Assembly (NCBI RefSeq): GCF_013433315.1 | Contig: NZ_WXVV01000030.1 | Span: forward strand, 21,195-85,194 | Reading direction: 5' to 3' | Length of the DNA stretch: 64,000 nucleotides | DNA from: Pseudomonas crudilactis | GTDB taxonomy: Bacteria > Pseudomonadota > Gammaproteobacteria > Pseudomonadales > Pseudomonadaceae | Shown: one piece after another, positions 14,357 through 24,457 of the stretch | Numbering within the stretch: position 1 is the first letter of the stretch | How the letters are laid out: each line of letters begins with the position of its first letter | Notes under the pieces: model-generated | What the model saw: the letters and a program-made list of their open reading frames with translations, nothing else | Told to the model about the DNA's origin: nothing | Database searches by the model: none | Made by a program: the position numbers and the translations under genes

Positions 14357-17300
14357 ATGAGCATTCTCATCGAACGGCTCAAGTCGTTGGCTTGGACTCA
14401 GGCATTCAGTAGCAAGGCGCTGGCCAAGGCTCGCGCTTATGCCGCCGATGACCGGGTAGAGATCATCGAGATCAATGACAAAAAGATCGAGGCGTTCTGC
14501 GTTGGCTCGGAAAGTCAGGCGTATGAACAAAGCATTTACCTGTCCGAAGATCGCCTGGGTTCCGTCAACTTGCGTTGCCTGTGCAGCTGTCCTGTCGTCA
14601 TCGACTGCAAGCACTGCGCTGCGGTGCTCTATCACCTGCAGGGCAGTGCTGATGATGCGTCTGAAAGTGACGCACAAATCCCTTTGGGGCGGGCGCTGGA
14701 GCATTGGCTTTCGACCATTCCCGTGCCGGCCAAGCCCGCCGAAGAAGGCGCGCAAACCGCAGGCACGCGTCTGTTTTACAAGCTCAAGCCAACGCCTGTG
14801 AGCGGCAAGTGGCTGCTTGATATTTTCAAGGTCTCCCAGCTCAAGAACGGCGAGTTACGCGAAGTCAAACCGATGTATTCGCTGGCGGAAATGCTCATGC
14901 GTCAGCCCGGCTACCTGTCCGAGCTGGATTTGCGCGTTGCCAGGCTGCTGGTTGCCATGCACTCCCACCACGCCTATTACAGCGGCTATCCGCTGGAAGG
15001 CAGCAGCGGCGCCGAACTGCTGGAAATGCTCCTGCGCACCTCGCGGCTGTTCCTCGATTTCGAGGATCTGCGACCGTTGGTGCCGGGCGCGAAGCGCATC
15101 GGCCAGTTCGCCTGGGCCGAGCAGGCCGACGGCGGTTTCCGCGCGCAGTGGAGCAGTGCCGAGGCTGCGCAGGAAACTGTGCTGGCGCTGGAGCCGCTTT
15201 ATTACCTGGATCGTGAACAGCGGCAGATTGGCCCTCTGTTCAATGAGCTGGAAAAAAAACTGGCCAGCCACTTGACTCTGGCGCCGGACATTCCGGCGCG
15301 TCAGGCCATGCAGTTCAGCCATCGCATGAGCGCCGCGACGAGAATTCCGCCGCCCCACCAACTGACCGAACGAGTCATCGACGACGTACTTCCGCAGCCG
15401 CAACTGACCCTCGTCAGTGGTCGGGAGCGCTCGCGCTGGGAATACATTCTTGAGCACCGCGCCGCACTGGTGTTTACCTACAACGGCCAGCCGACGGTGG
15501 ATCGCAACCCGGAAGTGATGATCCTCAACGGCACCGAAACCCAGCGCATTCAACGCCAGCCTGCGGTGGAAAAGAAACTGCGCCAGTTCCTGCAAAAGTT
15601 CGGCTTTAAAAAAGCCACGCGCAAGAGCTCGCTGGATCGTCCCGGCGAGATGTTCACGTTGCCGGATGATTCCGCCTGGCTCGGGTTTATGCACGAAGGA
15701 CTTGCCACGTTGCGCGCATCGAACTGGGAAGTGGAGATGAGTCCCGGCTTTCATTTCAATGTGCAACCGGTTGAGCATTGGTACGCCGAGGTCGAAGAAG
15801 AGGCTGGGCATCAGTGGTTTGATTTGCAGTTGGGTATCGTCGTCAATGGCCAGCGCTACAGCTTGCTGCCGATCCTTCTGCACTTGTTGCGCACGCAGCC
15901 GCGCTTGCTTGACCCGGTCGATCTGGCACAACGCGGCGATGACGAAAAACTCCTGATCGAACTCAAACCCAGCGGTTTTGGCGACCCTTCAGGCGCCAAG
16001 GTCGCGCTGCCGCTGAGTCGGGTCAAACCGCTGATGGCCACGCTGGGCGAGTTGTACCTGGGCGGTCATCAGGGCGATGCACTGCGCTTGAGTGTCCCGG
16101 ATGCCGCGCGCTTGAGTATGCTCGATGGCGTGCCGCTGGATTGGCAGGGTGGCGAGCGGCTGCGCACCTTCGCCAAGCGCTTGCAGAATTCCATTCACAC
16201 CCAGGTCGTTGCGCCGGCCGGCCTTAACGCGCAACTGCGCCCCTATCAGCTCGAAGGCCTGAACTGGATGCAGACCCTGCGCGAGCTTGAGGTCGGCGGC
16301 ATTCTGGGCGATGACATGGGGCTGGGCAAAACGCTGCAGACCTTGGCGCACCTGCTCACGGAAAAACACGCCGGTCGCCTTGATTGTCCGGCTCTGGCGG
16401 TGATGCCGACCAGCCTGATTCCCAACTGGCTCGACGAGGCCGAGCGTTTCACTCCCCAGTTGAAAGTATTGGCGCTGCACGGCTCGGGTCGGCAAAAGGA
16501 TTTCGCTGATCTGGCTGAGTACGATCTGGTGCTGACCACTTACGCGTTGCTGCCGAGGGATCTGGAGACCTTGCAGCCGCAGACGTGGAGCGTGCTGATT
16601 CTCGACGAAGCGCAGAACATCAAGAACCCGCTCAGCAAAGCCGCGCAGGCCGCACGCGACTTGCAGGCCCGCCAGCGCTTGTGCCTGAGCGGCACGCCAT
16701 TGGAAAACCACTTGGGCGAGCTTTGGTCGCAGTTTCATTTCCTCATGCCCGGTTGGCTTGGCGATAGCAAGTCCTTCAATCGCGATTACCGCACGCCAAT
16801 CGAGAAGCACGGCAATGTTCAGCGCATGCAGCACCTGACAGCGCGCATCAAGCCGTTTTTGCTGCGCCGCAAAAAGGATCAGGTGGCCACCGAACTGCCG
16901 CCGAAAACCGAAATCATCCATTGGGTGGATCTCAGCGACGGCCAGCGCGATGTCTATGAAACGGTTCGCGTGGCGATGGACAAAAAAGTCCGCGACGAAA
17001 TTGCCCGCAGTGGCGTGGCTCGCAGTCAGATCATCATTCTCGATGCCTTGCTCAAGCTGCGGCAGGTCTGTTGCGATTTGCGCCTGATCAAGATGCCGAT
17101 GACAGCAAAGGCACTGCGTTCCGGCAGTGGCAAGTTGGTCAGCTTGATGGAGATGCTTGAAGAGCTGCTCGGCGAAGGTCGTCGGATCCTGTTGTTTTCG
17201 CAGTTCACCTCGATGCTCGCGTTGATCGAGCAAGAGTTGCAGCAACGTGACATTGCCTATTCGCTGCTGACCGGTGATACCACGGACCGTCGCACACCGG

Positions 17301-17650
17301 TGAAGGATTTTCAGGGCGGCAAGGTGCCGTTGTTTCTAATCAGTCTGAAGGCCGGGGGTACCGGTTTGAACCTGACCGCTGCGGATACGGTGATCCACTT
17401 TGACCCTTGGTGGAACCCCGCGGTGGAAAATCAGGCAACCGATCGTGCGTATCGAATCGGGCAAAACAACCCGGTGTTCGTTTACAAGCTGATCGCTCGC
17501 GGCACAGTAGAGGAAAAGATACAGGCGTTGCAGCAGGAGAAAGCAGCGTTGGCCGGGGCGGTGCTTGAAGGCGGGACGACAGGTGGCTGGAAGCTGGAGC
17601 AGACTGACATTGAGGCGCTGTTTGCACCGTTGCCGGTTTCCAAGGATTGA
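14357..17650 (+). CDS. SWIM zinc-finger SNF2-family DNA helicase/translocase (paralogue 1)
   Basis: 1097 residues. An N-terminal SWIM zinc finger (CSCPVVIDCKHC, about residues 75-90), then a long middle region, then a complete SNF2 ATPase in the last 450 residues: motif I GDDMGLGKTLQTL, motif II LILDEAQNIKNP, motif III LSGTPLENHLGELWS, motif V LKAGGTGLNLTAAD and motif VI DRAYRIGQ. Such HepA/RapA-like proteins are double-stranded DNA translocases, probably remodelling protein-DNA or polymerase complexes; the target is unknown. It starts 9 bp after mtnP. A tail-to-tail paralogue lies at 17729-20419, lacking about 200 residues of the middle region. Confidence 0.9.
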   Translation: MSILIERLKSLAWTQAFSSKALAKARAYAADDRVEIIEINDKKIEAFCVGSESQAYEQSIYLSEDRLGSVNLRCLCSCPVVIDCKHCAAVLYHLQGSADDASESDAQIPLGRALEHWLSTIPVPAKPAEEGAQTAGTRLFYKLKPTPVSGKWLLDIFKVSQLKNGELREVKPMYSLAEMLMRQPGYLSELDLRVARLLVAMHSHHAYYSGYPLEGSSGAELLEMLLRTSRLFLDFEDLRPLVPGAKRIGQFAWAEQADGGFRAQWSSAEAAQETVLALEPLYYLDREQRQIGPLFNELEKKLASHLTLAPDIPARQAMQFSHRMSAATRIPPPHQLTERVIDDVLPQPQLTLVSGRERSRWEYILEHRAALVFTYNGQPTVDRNPEVMILNGTETQRIQRQPAVEKKLRQFLQKFGFKKATRKSSLDRPGEMFTLPDDSAWLGFMHEGLATLRASNWEVEMSPGFHFNVQPVEHWYAEVEEEAGHQWFDLQLGIVVNGQRYSLLPILLHLLRTQPRLLDPVDLAQRGDDEKLLIELKPSGFGDPSGAKVALPLSRVKPLMATLGELYLGGHQGDALRLSVPDAARLSMLDGVPLDWQGGERLRTFAKRLQNSIHTQVVAPAGLNAQLRPYQLEGLNWMQTLRELEVGGILGDDMGLGKTLQTLAHLLTEKHAGRLDCPALAVMPTSLIPNWLDEAERFTPQLKVLALHGSGRQKDFADLAEYDLVLTTYALLPRDLETLQPQTWSVLILDEAQNIKNPLSKAAQAARDLQARQRLCLSGTPLENHLGELWSQFHFLMPGWLGDSKSFNRDYRTPIEKHGNVQRMQHLTARIKPFLLRRKKDQVATELPPKTEIIHWVDLSDGQRDVYETVRVAMDKKVRDEIARSGVARSQIIILDALLKLRQVCCDLRLIKMPMTAKALRSGSGKLVSLMEMLEELLGEGRRILLFSQFTSMLALIEQELQQRDIAYSLLTGDTTDRRTPVKDFQGGKVPLFLISLKAGGTGLNLTAADTVIHFDPWWNPAVENQATDRAYRIGQNNPVFVYKLIARGTVEEKIQALQQEKAALAGAVLEGGTTGGWKLEQTDIEALFAPLPVSKD

Positions 17651-17680
17651 GCCGGGTTTTAACCGTTAGACCGAGGTGAG

Positions 17681-17706
17681 CCATTCGCGAGCCTGCTCGC
17701 GAAAGC
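17681..17706. repeat. Single REP copy between convergent helicase genes
   Basis: TTCGCGAGCCTGCTCGCGAA, an imperfect REP palindrome without a partner, in the 78-bp gap between two convergent stops. It may act as a bidirectional transcription end. Confidence 0.7.
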
Positions 17707-17728
17707 TATTTAACAGACGAAAAAGATT

Positions 17729-20419
17729 TCAACGCTTATCGAGCTTGTCCGGCAACGGCGCAAACAACGCTTCGATATCATCACTCTGCAACTTCCAGTC
17801 CCCGGCCTTGCGCCCATCCAGTACGCCGGCCGCCAAGTCGGATTTTTCCTTCTGCAGGTGCTGAATCTTTTCTTCCACCGTGCCCCGGGCAATCATCTTG
17901 TAGACGAACACCGGTTTCTCCTGGCCGATTCGATACGCGCGGTCGGTTGCCTGATTCTCGGTTGCCGGGTTCCACCACGGATCGTAGTGAATCACCGTAT
18001 CCGCCTCAGTCAGGTTCAAGCCGACGCCACCAGCCTTCAGGCTGATAAGAAAGATCTGACGCTTGCCGCTCTGGAATTCCTTCACCGGCGTACGTCGATC
18101 ACGGGTCTGGCCGGTCAGTAGCGCGTAGGACACGTTGCGTTTTTTCAGCTCTTCCTCGATCAACGACAGCATCGAGGTGAATTGCGAGAACAGCAGAATC
18201 CGCCGTCCTTCTTCGAACAATTCTTCAAGCATTTCCATCAGGCTGTCGAGCTTGCCCGAGGTGCTGCCGCGAGCGGGTGGGGTAACGTCGTTGACCAGGC
18301 GCAGATCGCAGCAGACCTGGCGCAGCTTGAGCAGCGCCTCAAGAATGATGATCTGACTGCGCGCCACGCCTTTGCGGGTGATCTCGTCGCGGACTTTCTT
18401 GTCCATCGCCAAACGCATGGTTTCATACACATCGCGCTGCGCTTCGTTGAGATCAACCCAATGGATGATCTCGGTTTTTGGCGGCAGTTCGGTGGCGACC
18501 TGTTCCTTAGTGCGGCGCAGCAAGAATGGTTTTATCCGACCGTTCAGGTGCTGAAGTCTGACTTCGCTACCGCGCTTTTCAATCGGCACCCGGTAATCGG
18601 CGTTGAAGCTTTTTACGTCGCCGAGCCAGCCCGGCAGCAGGAAATGGAACAGTGACCACAACTCGCCCAAGTGGTTTTCCAGCGGCGTACCGCTCAGGCA
18701 CAGACGCTGACGTGCATTGAGCTCGCGCGCTGCCTGAGCGGCTTTGCTGTTCGGATTCTTGATGTACTGCGCTTCATCCAGCACCAGCACATGCAGCGGC
18801 TGTTTGGCCAGACGTTCGACGTCTTTGGGCAGCAGCGCGTAGGTGGTGAGGATCAGGTCAAAATCGCCCAGATTGTCGAAGTGCTTCTTGCGCGTGGCAC
18901 CGTACAGCGCGACCACTTTCAGCTGCGGCGTGAAGTGCGCCGCCTCATCGAGCCAGTTCGGAATCAGGCTGGTCGGCATCACCACCATGCACGGCCGATC
19001 CAGGCGTCCGGCGTTCTTCTCGCTGAGAATATGCGCCAGAGTCTGTAGGGTTTTGCCTAAACCCATGTCGTCCGCAAGAATTCCGCCGACTTCCAGTTGC
19101 CGTAGCGATTGCATCCAGCTCAAGCCTTCGAGCTGATACGGGCGCAGTGTCGCATTCAAGCCCTCAGGGGCTTCTGCACTGAAATCACGAATGTCGCGCA
19201 GGCGTTGAGCGAACGTGCGGATCTGCTCGCCACCCTCCCAAAGCAGCGGGAGGCCTTCCAGAGAATTAAGTCGTGTTGCGTCGGCCTTGCTCAGGCGCAG
19301 GGTGGTTTCGCCCGGTTCCTGCAAATAAAACTCGCCGAGCGTCATCAATACCGGTTTCAACCGGCCCAACGGTAAAGCAACTTGCAGCGGCCCGTGCTCA
19401 ATATTGCGTTGCGGCACGTTGACCAGAATCAGCTCGTCATCGCGACGGCGCGCAAGACGTTCCGGATTGAGGATTTCCGCGTGCGAGCGCATCAGGTTGA
19501 GCAGGATCGGCAACAGGCTCAGGCGCTCACCGTTGACGATGATGCCCAGTTCCAGATCAAACCAGTCACGCTCCGGCGCCTGTTCGACCGTGGCGTACCA
19601 GTCATCCACGGCGGTCAGATCGAAGCCGAATTCCTCATCGATCTGCAGCTCCCAACCTTGGCTGCGTAGTTTTGGCAGATCGTTGAGGGTAAACGTCAGC
19701 CAGGCGCTGTCATTGACCATCTCGTACAGCTCGCCGGCGCTTTCCGGCAGCGCTTTGCTCTGCCGCGTGGCGATGCGAAAGCCGAGGATTCTTAACTGTT
19801 CGCGGTAGGACTGTTCGACTTCCGGGTGACGTTTTATCCGCAGCGTCTGGGTTTCCTGACGGATCAGGATGTCGCTGTGCTTCTGCCCGCTGACGTACTC
19901 ATCCAGATAACTGAACGACAACGCCGCGCGGTGCTGAATATAGCGCTGCATTTTGCCGTTACGCGGTTCGAAAGCGCTGAACTCGACGCTGGCCAGCCAC
20001 AGGCGCGGCATCGGCTGAACATTATCGACCAGCACTTGCGGCGGCGCTTTCGGGCTGCGGTTTTCCAGCACGGCTTGCAGCTTTTCCAAGAGTTCGGCGT
20101 CTTTGGCGGCGGCGGGGTAGTCGAGGGTTTCCTGCACTTTCAGCAACACCGCTGCGCAATGTTTGCAGTTGGTGCGAACCGGGCAGGTGCAGCCGGCGTC
20201 CACCAGCAGCAAGGTGCCTTTGGCTGACTCGCGAAGATGAATCGTCTGACGGTAAACGTTACCGCCAGAGCCTTCGCAACTGGCGGTAATCGTTGCATCG
20301 CCGACCTGGGCGATGCGTACCCGGTTTTCCACGGCGTAGCGGCGGCCACGCTCCAGGCTCTGTTCCTTGAATCGGCTGACCCAAGAGGGCGCCAACGGTT
20401 TGCTCAGCGGCGGGTTCAT
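17729..20419 (-). CDS. SWIM zinc-finger SNF2-family DNA helicase/translocase (paralogue 2)
   Basis: 896 residues, with the same architecture as the gene opposite it: SWIM motif CTCPVRTNCKHC near residue 85; motif I ADDMGLGKTLQTL; motif II LVLDEAQYIKNP; motif III LSGTPLENHLGELWS; motif V LKAGGVGLNLTEAD; motif VI DRAYRIGQ. The helicase halves are near identical over long blocks while the N-terminal halves diverge, and it lacks about 200 residues present in paralogue 1. It starts 11 bp after the csiV stop, so it is the last gene of an mfd-csiV-helicase operon. The pair is probably an old duplication with inverted orientation. Confidence 0.9.
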   Translation of the reverse strand: MNPPLSKPLAPSWVSRFKEQSLERGRRYAVENRVRIAQVGDATITASCEGSGGNVYRQTIHLRESAKGTLLLVDAGCTCPVRTNCKHCAAVLLKVQETLDYPAAAKDAELLEKLQAVLENRSPKAPPQVLVDNVQPMPRLWLASVEFSAFEPRNGKMQRYIQHRAALSFSYLDEYVSGQKHSDILIRQETQTLRIKRHPEVEQSYREQLRILGFRIATRQSKALPESAGELYEMVNDSAWLTFTLNDLPKLRSQGWELQIDEEFGFDLTAVDDWYATVEQAPERDWFDLELGIIVNGERLSLLPILLNLMRSHAEILNPERLARRRDDELILVNVPQRNIEHGPLQVALPLGRLKPVLMTLGEFYLQEPGETTLRLSKADATRLNSLEGLPLLWEGGEQIRTFAQRLRDIRDFSAEAPEGLNATLRPYQLEGLSWMQSLRQLEVGGILADDMGLGKTLQTLAHILSEKNAGRLDRPCMVVMPTSLIPNWLDEAAHFTPQLKVVALYGATRKKHFDNLGDFDLILTTYALLPKDVERLAKQPLHVLVLDEAQYIKNPNSKAAQAARELNARQRLCLSGTPLENHLGELWSLFHFLLPGWLGDVKSFNADYRVPIEKRGSEVRLQHLNGRIKPFLLRRTKEQVATELPPKTEIIHWVDLNEAQRDVYETMRLAMDKKVRDEITRKGVARSQIIILEALLKLRQVCCDLRLVNDVTPPARGSTSGKLDSLMEMLEELFEEGRRILLFSQFTSMLSLIEEELKKRNVSYALLTGQTRDRRTPVKEFQSGKRQIFLISLKAGGVGLNLTEADTVIHYDPWWNPATENQATDRAYRIGQEKPVFVYKMIARGTVEEKIQHLQKEKSDLAAGVLDGRKAGDWKLQSDDIEALFAPLPDKLDKR

Positions 20420-20430
20420 AAGGACTTCGA

Positions 20431-20997
20431 TCAGTCCGGAATCGCTTCAGGCGCTTCCCGTGGCGCAGGCGCGGTCAGGGAAGTGATCTTGATCAGCAGG
20501 GCCAGATGGCCGTTGTCGAGATAGTTGAGCTGGCCATTCTTGGTGTGGCTGTCCTGTTTCAGGCGCTCGCTGGCAGTGACCAGGCCATTGGCGTCGATCT
20601 GATTGACCCAGAAGTCGGCAGTCACGTCGGTGAAGCGCCCGAGCTTCATCTCCAGCGTGCCTTCGATCGGGAACTGGCCGAACTGCTCCTGGCCGTCGCT
20701 GACCGCGACTTTCGCCGGCGCTTCACCGAGGGTTTGCTGCCAGGCCTTGTGCATCAGCACGCTGTAATCGCCGCTGGCGGTGAGTTTGGTCACCACGTCA
20801 TTCAGCGCAGGTGTGCGTTTGCTGTCATCGCCCAGGCGCTGAGCGCCAGCGGCCCAGTCTTCCGGCGCGGCACGGCTGACGATGGCCGGCACAGCGTTCT
20901 GGCGCACCAGAATCATTTCGACCTGATACAGGTCATCGGCAAAAACCGAAGGTGCTACCAGGGTGAGTAGCAAAGTCAGCGAGCGAAACAGGCGCAT
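20431..20997 (-). CDS. csiV: CsiV-family periplasmic peptidoglycan-binding protein
   Basis: 188 residues with a clear signal peptide (RLFRSLTLLLTLVAPSVFA, cleavage before DDLYQVEMILVRQ). The mature part matches the CsiV family, found after mfd in pseudomonads, which is annotated as peptidoglycan-binding; its exact role is unclear. The start at 20997 has AAGGACG; the frame could extend 13 residues upstream to 21036 but that would overlap mfd and spoil the signal peptide. It lies 10 bp after mfd and 11 bp before the helicase gene. Confidence 0.8.
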   Translation of the reverse strand: MRLFRSLTLLLTLVAPSVFADDLYQVEMILVRQNAVPAIVSRAAPEDWAAGAQRLGDDSKRTPALNDVVTKLTASGDYSVLMHKAWQQTLGEAPAKVAVSDGQEQFGQFPIEGTLEMKLGRFTDVTADFWVNQIDANGLVTASERLKQDSHTKNGQLNYLDNGHLALLIKITSLTAPAPREAPEAIPD

Positions 20998-21007
20998 GCG
21001 GCGTCCT

Positions 21008-24000
21008 TTAAACAGATTTCGGGAGGAGGCGCTCAAACAGCGCCTCTACAGTATTAAAGCGCTCTTCCGGGCGTTCCATCGGCACCTGGAACTTGAACAT
21101 TGTGGCGCCTTCGAATTTGTAGCGTTTTGGCTGGCTCTGGATCAGCTTGATCAGCGTCATCGGATCGACCGGCGTCTGCGCTTCGAACTCGATACGTCCA
21201 CCTTGCGGCCCGCCATCGACTTTCTTGATGCCCAATTGTTCGGCCTGCAACTTCAACGCCGTGATCCGCACCAGATTCTTCGTCGGTTCCGGCAACAAGC
21301 CGAAACGGTCGATCATCTCGACTTGCAGATCCTTCAGGCCTTCCTCATCGGTCGCCGACGCGATGCGCTTGTACAGAATCAGGCGTGCGTGGACATCCGG
21401 CAGATAGTCTTCCGGTATCAGCGCCGGTACGCGCAGATTGACCTCCGGGCCACCGCCCAGCGGTTGATCAAGGTTCGGTTGCTCGCCCTTGCGGATCGAC
21501 TTCACAGCGCGCTCAAGCATTTCCATATACAGCGTGAAACCGACGGCTTGAATCTGCCCGCTCTGGCCATCGCCGAGCAGTTCACCGGCGCCACGGATTT
21601 CCAGGTCGTTGGTGGCCAGTACGAAACCGGCGCCGAGATCCTGAGTATTGGCGATCGCCTCTAGACGCTTTTCCGCGTCCGAGGTGATTTGCTGGCGCGG
21701 CGGCGTCAGCAGGTAAGCGTAAGCCTGGTGGTGACTACGGCCAACGCGACCGCGCAACTGGTGCAGTTGTGCCAGGCCGAACTTGTCAGCGCGTTCGATG
21801 ATGATGGTGTTGGCGCTCGGCACGTCAATGCCGGTCTCGATGATGGTCGAGGCGATCAGCACGTTGAAGCGCTTGTGATAAAAGTCGCTCATCACCTGTT
21901 CGAGTTCGCGTTCGCGCATCTGTCCGTGACCGATACCGATACGCGCTTCCGGTACCAGTTCGGCGAGATCGGCGGCGCACTTCTCGATGGTTTTCACATC
22001 GTTGTGCAGGTAGTACACCTGACCGCCACGCAGCAGTTCGCGGAGCAGGGCCTCTTTGACCGTGCTCTTGTTCTGCTCCATGACGAAGGTGCGCACCGAC
22101 AGGCGTCGCGCTGGCGGTGTAGCGATGATCGACAGATCGCGCATGCCCGACACCGCCATGTTCAGCGTGCGCGGAATTGGCGTGGCGGTCAGCGTGAGAA
22201 TGTCGACTTCGCTGCGCAGGGCCTTGAGCTGTTCTTTCTGGCGCACACCGAAGCGGTGTTCTTCGTCGATGATCACCAGCCCGAGATTTTTGATTTTGAC
22301 GTCGTCGGACAGCAGCTTGTGCGTACCGATGACGATGTCGATCTTGCCTTCCGCCAGATCGGCGATCGCCGCGTTCACTTCCTTGGCCGACTTGAAGCGG
22401 CTCATCACTTCCACGGTCACCGGCCAATCGGCGAAGCGGTCGCGGAAGCTGTTGTAGTGCTGCTGGGCGAGCAGGGTGGTCGGTACCAGAATCGCCACCT
22501 GACGGCCGCCGTGCACGGCGATGAACGCCGCACGCATCGCCACTTCGGTCTTGCCGAAGCCGACGTCGCCGCAGACCAGTCGATCCATCGGTTTCGGCGC
22601 GAGCATGTCTTCACGCACGGCTTCGATGGTCGACTGCTGATCCGGGGTTTCTTCGAACGGGAAACCAGCGCTGAACGTCGCGTAATCAGCTTTCGGGTCG
22701 GCAAATGCGTAACCCTCGCGAGCGGCGCGACGGGCGTAAATATCGAGCAATTCAGCGGCGACATCACGCACCTGTTCGGCGGCTTTGCGTTTGGCTTTCT
22801 GCCAAACCTCGGAGCCGAGGCGGTGCAGCGGGGCCAGCGCATCGTCGCTGCCGGTGTAGCGCGCAATCAAATGCAGGTTGGCCACCGGCACATAGAGTTT
22901 GGCGTTCTCGGCGTATTCGAGGGTGAGGAATTCGGCCGCCTGATTGTCGATTTCCAGAATCGTCAGGCCCAGATAGCGGCCGACACCGTGATCGATGTGC
23001 ACCACCGGGGCGCCTTCACGCAGCTCGGTGAGGTTCTTGATTACTGCATCGTTGTTGCCGTCGGCACGTTTCTCGCGGCGGCGACGTTGCATCACGCGTT
23101 GGCCGAACAGCGGGCTTTCCGCGACCAGTGCCAGCGCCGGGTCATCCAGCATCAGACCTTCATCGAGCGGGGCAATGGTGATCGCCAGGCGATCCTTGCT
23201 CGCGACGAAGTCCGGCCAGCTGTCGACGGTTTTCGGTCGCAGCTTCAGACGCTCAAGCAACTCCAGCAGGACTTCGCGACGGCCGGCGGATTCAGCGGTG
23301 AACAGCACGCGGCCGGGGAATTCATCGAGAAATGCCGACAGCGCCGCCAGCGGTTGCGTGGCTTTGGCTTCGATCGCCAGATTCGGCAGTGCCTGCGCGG
23401 GGAAGCGCTCGCGGCCGACGCCGCTTTCGACGTCTTGTTGGCTGGCGACCACACGCGGCCAACTCTTCAGGCGGGCGAAACAATCTTCCACCGGCAGGAA
23501 CAATTCGGCGGGTGGCAATAAAGGACGCGATGGATCGACGCGGCGCTCTTCATAACGATTACGCACGTCGTTCCAGAAATTCTCCGCCGCTTGCTCGATG
23601 CCCGGCAGCGAGAACACTTGCGTGTCTTGCGGCAGGTAATCGAACAGGGTCGAGGTTTCGTCGAAGAACAGCGGCAGGTAGTACTCGATACCGGCCGGAG
23701 TAATCCCGCTGCTCAGATCCTGAAAGATCGGGCAGCGCCGGAAGTCGACGTCAAAGCGCTCACGGAAGCGCGCCTTGAAGCGGGTGACCGCGTCTTTTTG
23801 CAGCGGAAACTCACGGGCCGGCAGCAGCTTGACCGAGTCGACTTTGTCGATGGAGCGCTGGTTTTCCGGGTCGAAGGTGCGCAGGGTCTCGATTTCGTCA
23901 TCGAACAGGTCGATGCGATACGGCAGCTTGCTGCCCATCGGGAACAAGTCGATCAGCGCGCCACGCACGGTGAATTCGCCGTGTTCGTAGACGGTGTCGA

Positions 24001-24457
24001 CATAGCGATAGCCGCTGGCTTCGAGCCGTGAGCGCATCTGCTCGACATCGAGTTTCTGGCCGACATCCAGCACCAGGCTGCTGCCGAGCAGGAATTTGGT
24101 CGGCGCCAAGCGGTGCAACGCCGTGGTGATCGGCACCACCAGCACGCCATGTTCCAGCTCCGGCAGCCTATATAAGCTGGCGATGCGCTGGGAAATGATG
24201 TCCTGGTGCGGCGAGAACAGGTCGTAGGGCAGGGTTTCCCAGTCGGGGAAATGCAGAACGGGCAAATCCGGGGCGAAGAAACTCAGCTCCTGTTCCAGTC
24301 GTTCAGCGCTCTGGCTGTCGGCGGTCAGTAGCAGGGTGAAGCGCTTGGCAGCGCTGGCAGCCTCGGCAATCGCCAGACTGAGGGCAGCACCGGGCAAATT
24401 GCCCCAATGCTGTTTACCTGCCTCGGCAGGGAGTAGCGGTAGACGCAGAACGGGCAC
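21008..24457 (-). CDS. mfd: Transcription-repair coupling factor Mfd
   Basis: 1149 residues, full length for Mfd. The N-terminal UvrB-like region (LPYDLFSPHQDIISQRIASLYRL) is followed by the RNA-polymerase-interacting domain (VHIDHGVGRYLGLTILE). Then comes the RecG-like translocase: Walker A GDVGFGKTEVAMRA, DEEH box VIIDEEHRFGV, and LTATPIPRTLNMA; the C-terminal TRCF domain closes the protein. It removes stalled RNA polymerase at lesions and recruits UvrA. The start codon is GTG (24455-24457), with GGAG upstream. First gene of the mfd-csiV-helicase operon. Confidence 0.97.
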   Translation of the reverse strand: MPVLRLPLLPAEAGKQHWGNLPGAALSLAIAEAASAAKRFTLLLTADSQSAERLEQELSFFAPDLPVLHFPDWETLPYDLFSPHQDIISQRIASLYRLPELEHGVLVVPITTALHRLAPTKFLLGSSLVLDVGQKLDVEQMRSRLEASGYRYVDTVYEHGEFTVRGALIDLFPMGSKLPYRIDLFDDEIETLRTFDPENQRSIDKVDSVKLLPAREFPLQKDAVTRFKARFRERFDVDFRRCPIFQDLSSGITPAGIEYYLPLFFDETSTLFDYLPQDTQVFSLPGIEQAAENFWNDVRNRYEERRVDPSRPLLPPAELFLPVEDCFARLKSWPRVVASQQDVESGVGRERFPAQALPNLAIEAKATQPLAALSAFLDEFPGRVLFTAESAGRREVLLELLERLKLRPKTVDSWPDFVASKDRLAITIAPLDEGLMLDDPALALVAESPLFGQRVMQRRRREKRADGNNDAVIKNLTELREGAPVVHIDHGVGRYLGLTILEIDNQAAEFLTLEYAENAKLYVPVANLHLIARYTGSDDALAPLHRLGSEVWQKAKRKAAEQVRDVAAELLDIYARRAAREGYAFADPKADYATFSAGFPFEETPDQQSTIEAVREDMLAPKPMDRLVCGDVGFGKTEVAMRAAFIAVHGGRQVAILVPTTLLAQQHYNSFRDRFADWPVTVEVMSRFKSAKEVNAAIADLAEGKIDIVIGTHKLLSDDVKIKNLGLVIIDEEHRFGVRQKEQLKALRSEVDILTLTATPIPRTLNMAVSGMRDLSIIATPPARRLSVRTFVMEQNKSTVKEALLRELLRGGQVYYLHNDVKTIEKCAADLAELVPEARIGIGHGQMRERELEQVMSDFYHKRFNVLIASTIIETGIDVPSANTIIIERADKFGLAQLHQLRGRVGRSHHQAYAYLLTPPRQQITSDAEKRLEAIANTQDLGAGFVLATNDLEIRGAGELLGDGQSGQIQAVGFTLYMEMLERAVKSIRKGEQPNLDQPLGGGPEVNLRVPALIPEDYLPDVHARLILYKRIASATDEEGLKDLQVEMIDRFGLLPEPTKNLVRITALKLQAEQLGIKKVDGGPQGGRIEFEAQTPVDPMTLIKLIQSQPKRYKFEGATMFKFQVPMERPEERFNTVEALFERLLPKSV

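Noticed and set aside
21689..23521. 610-residue plus-strand frame inside mfd
   Set aside because: Shadow of mfd; no homology seen and no promoter or ribosome site.
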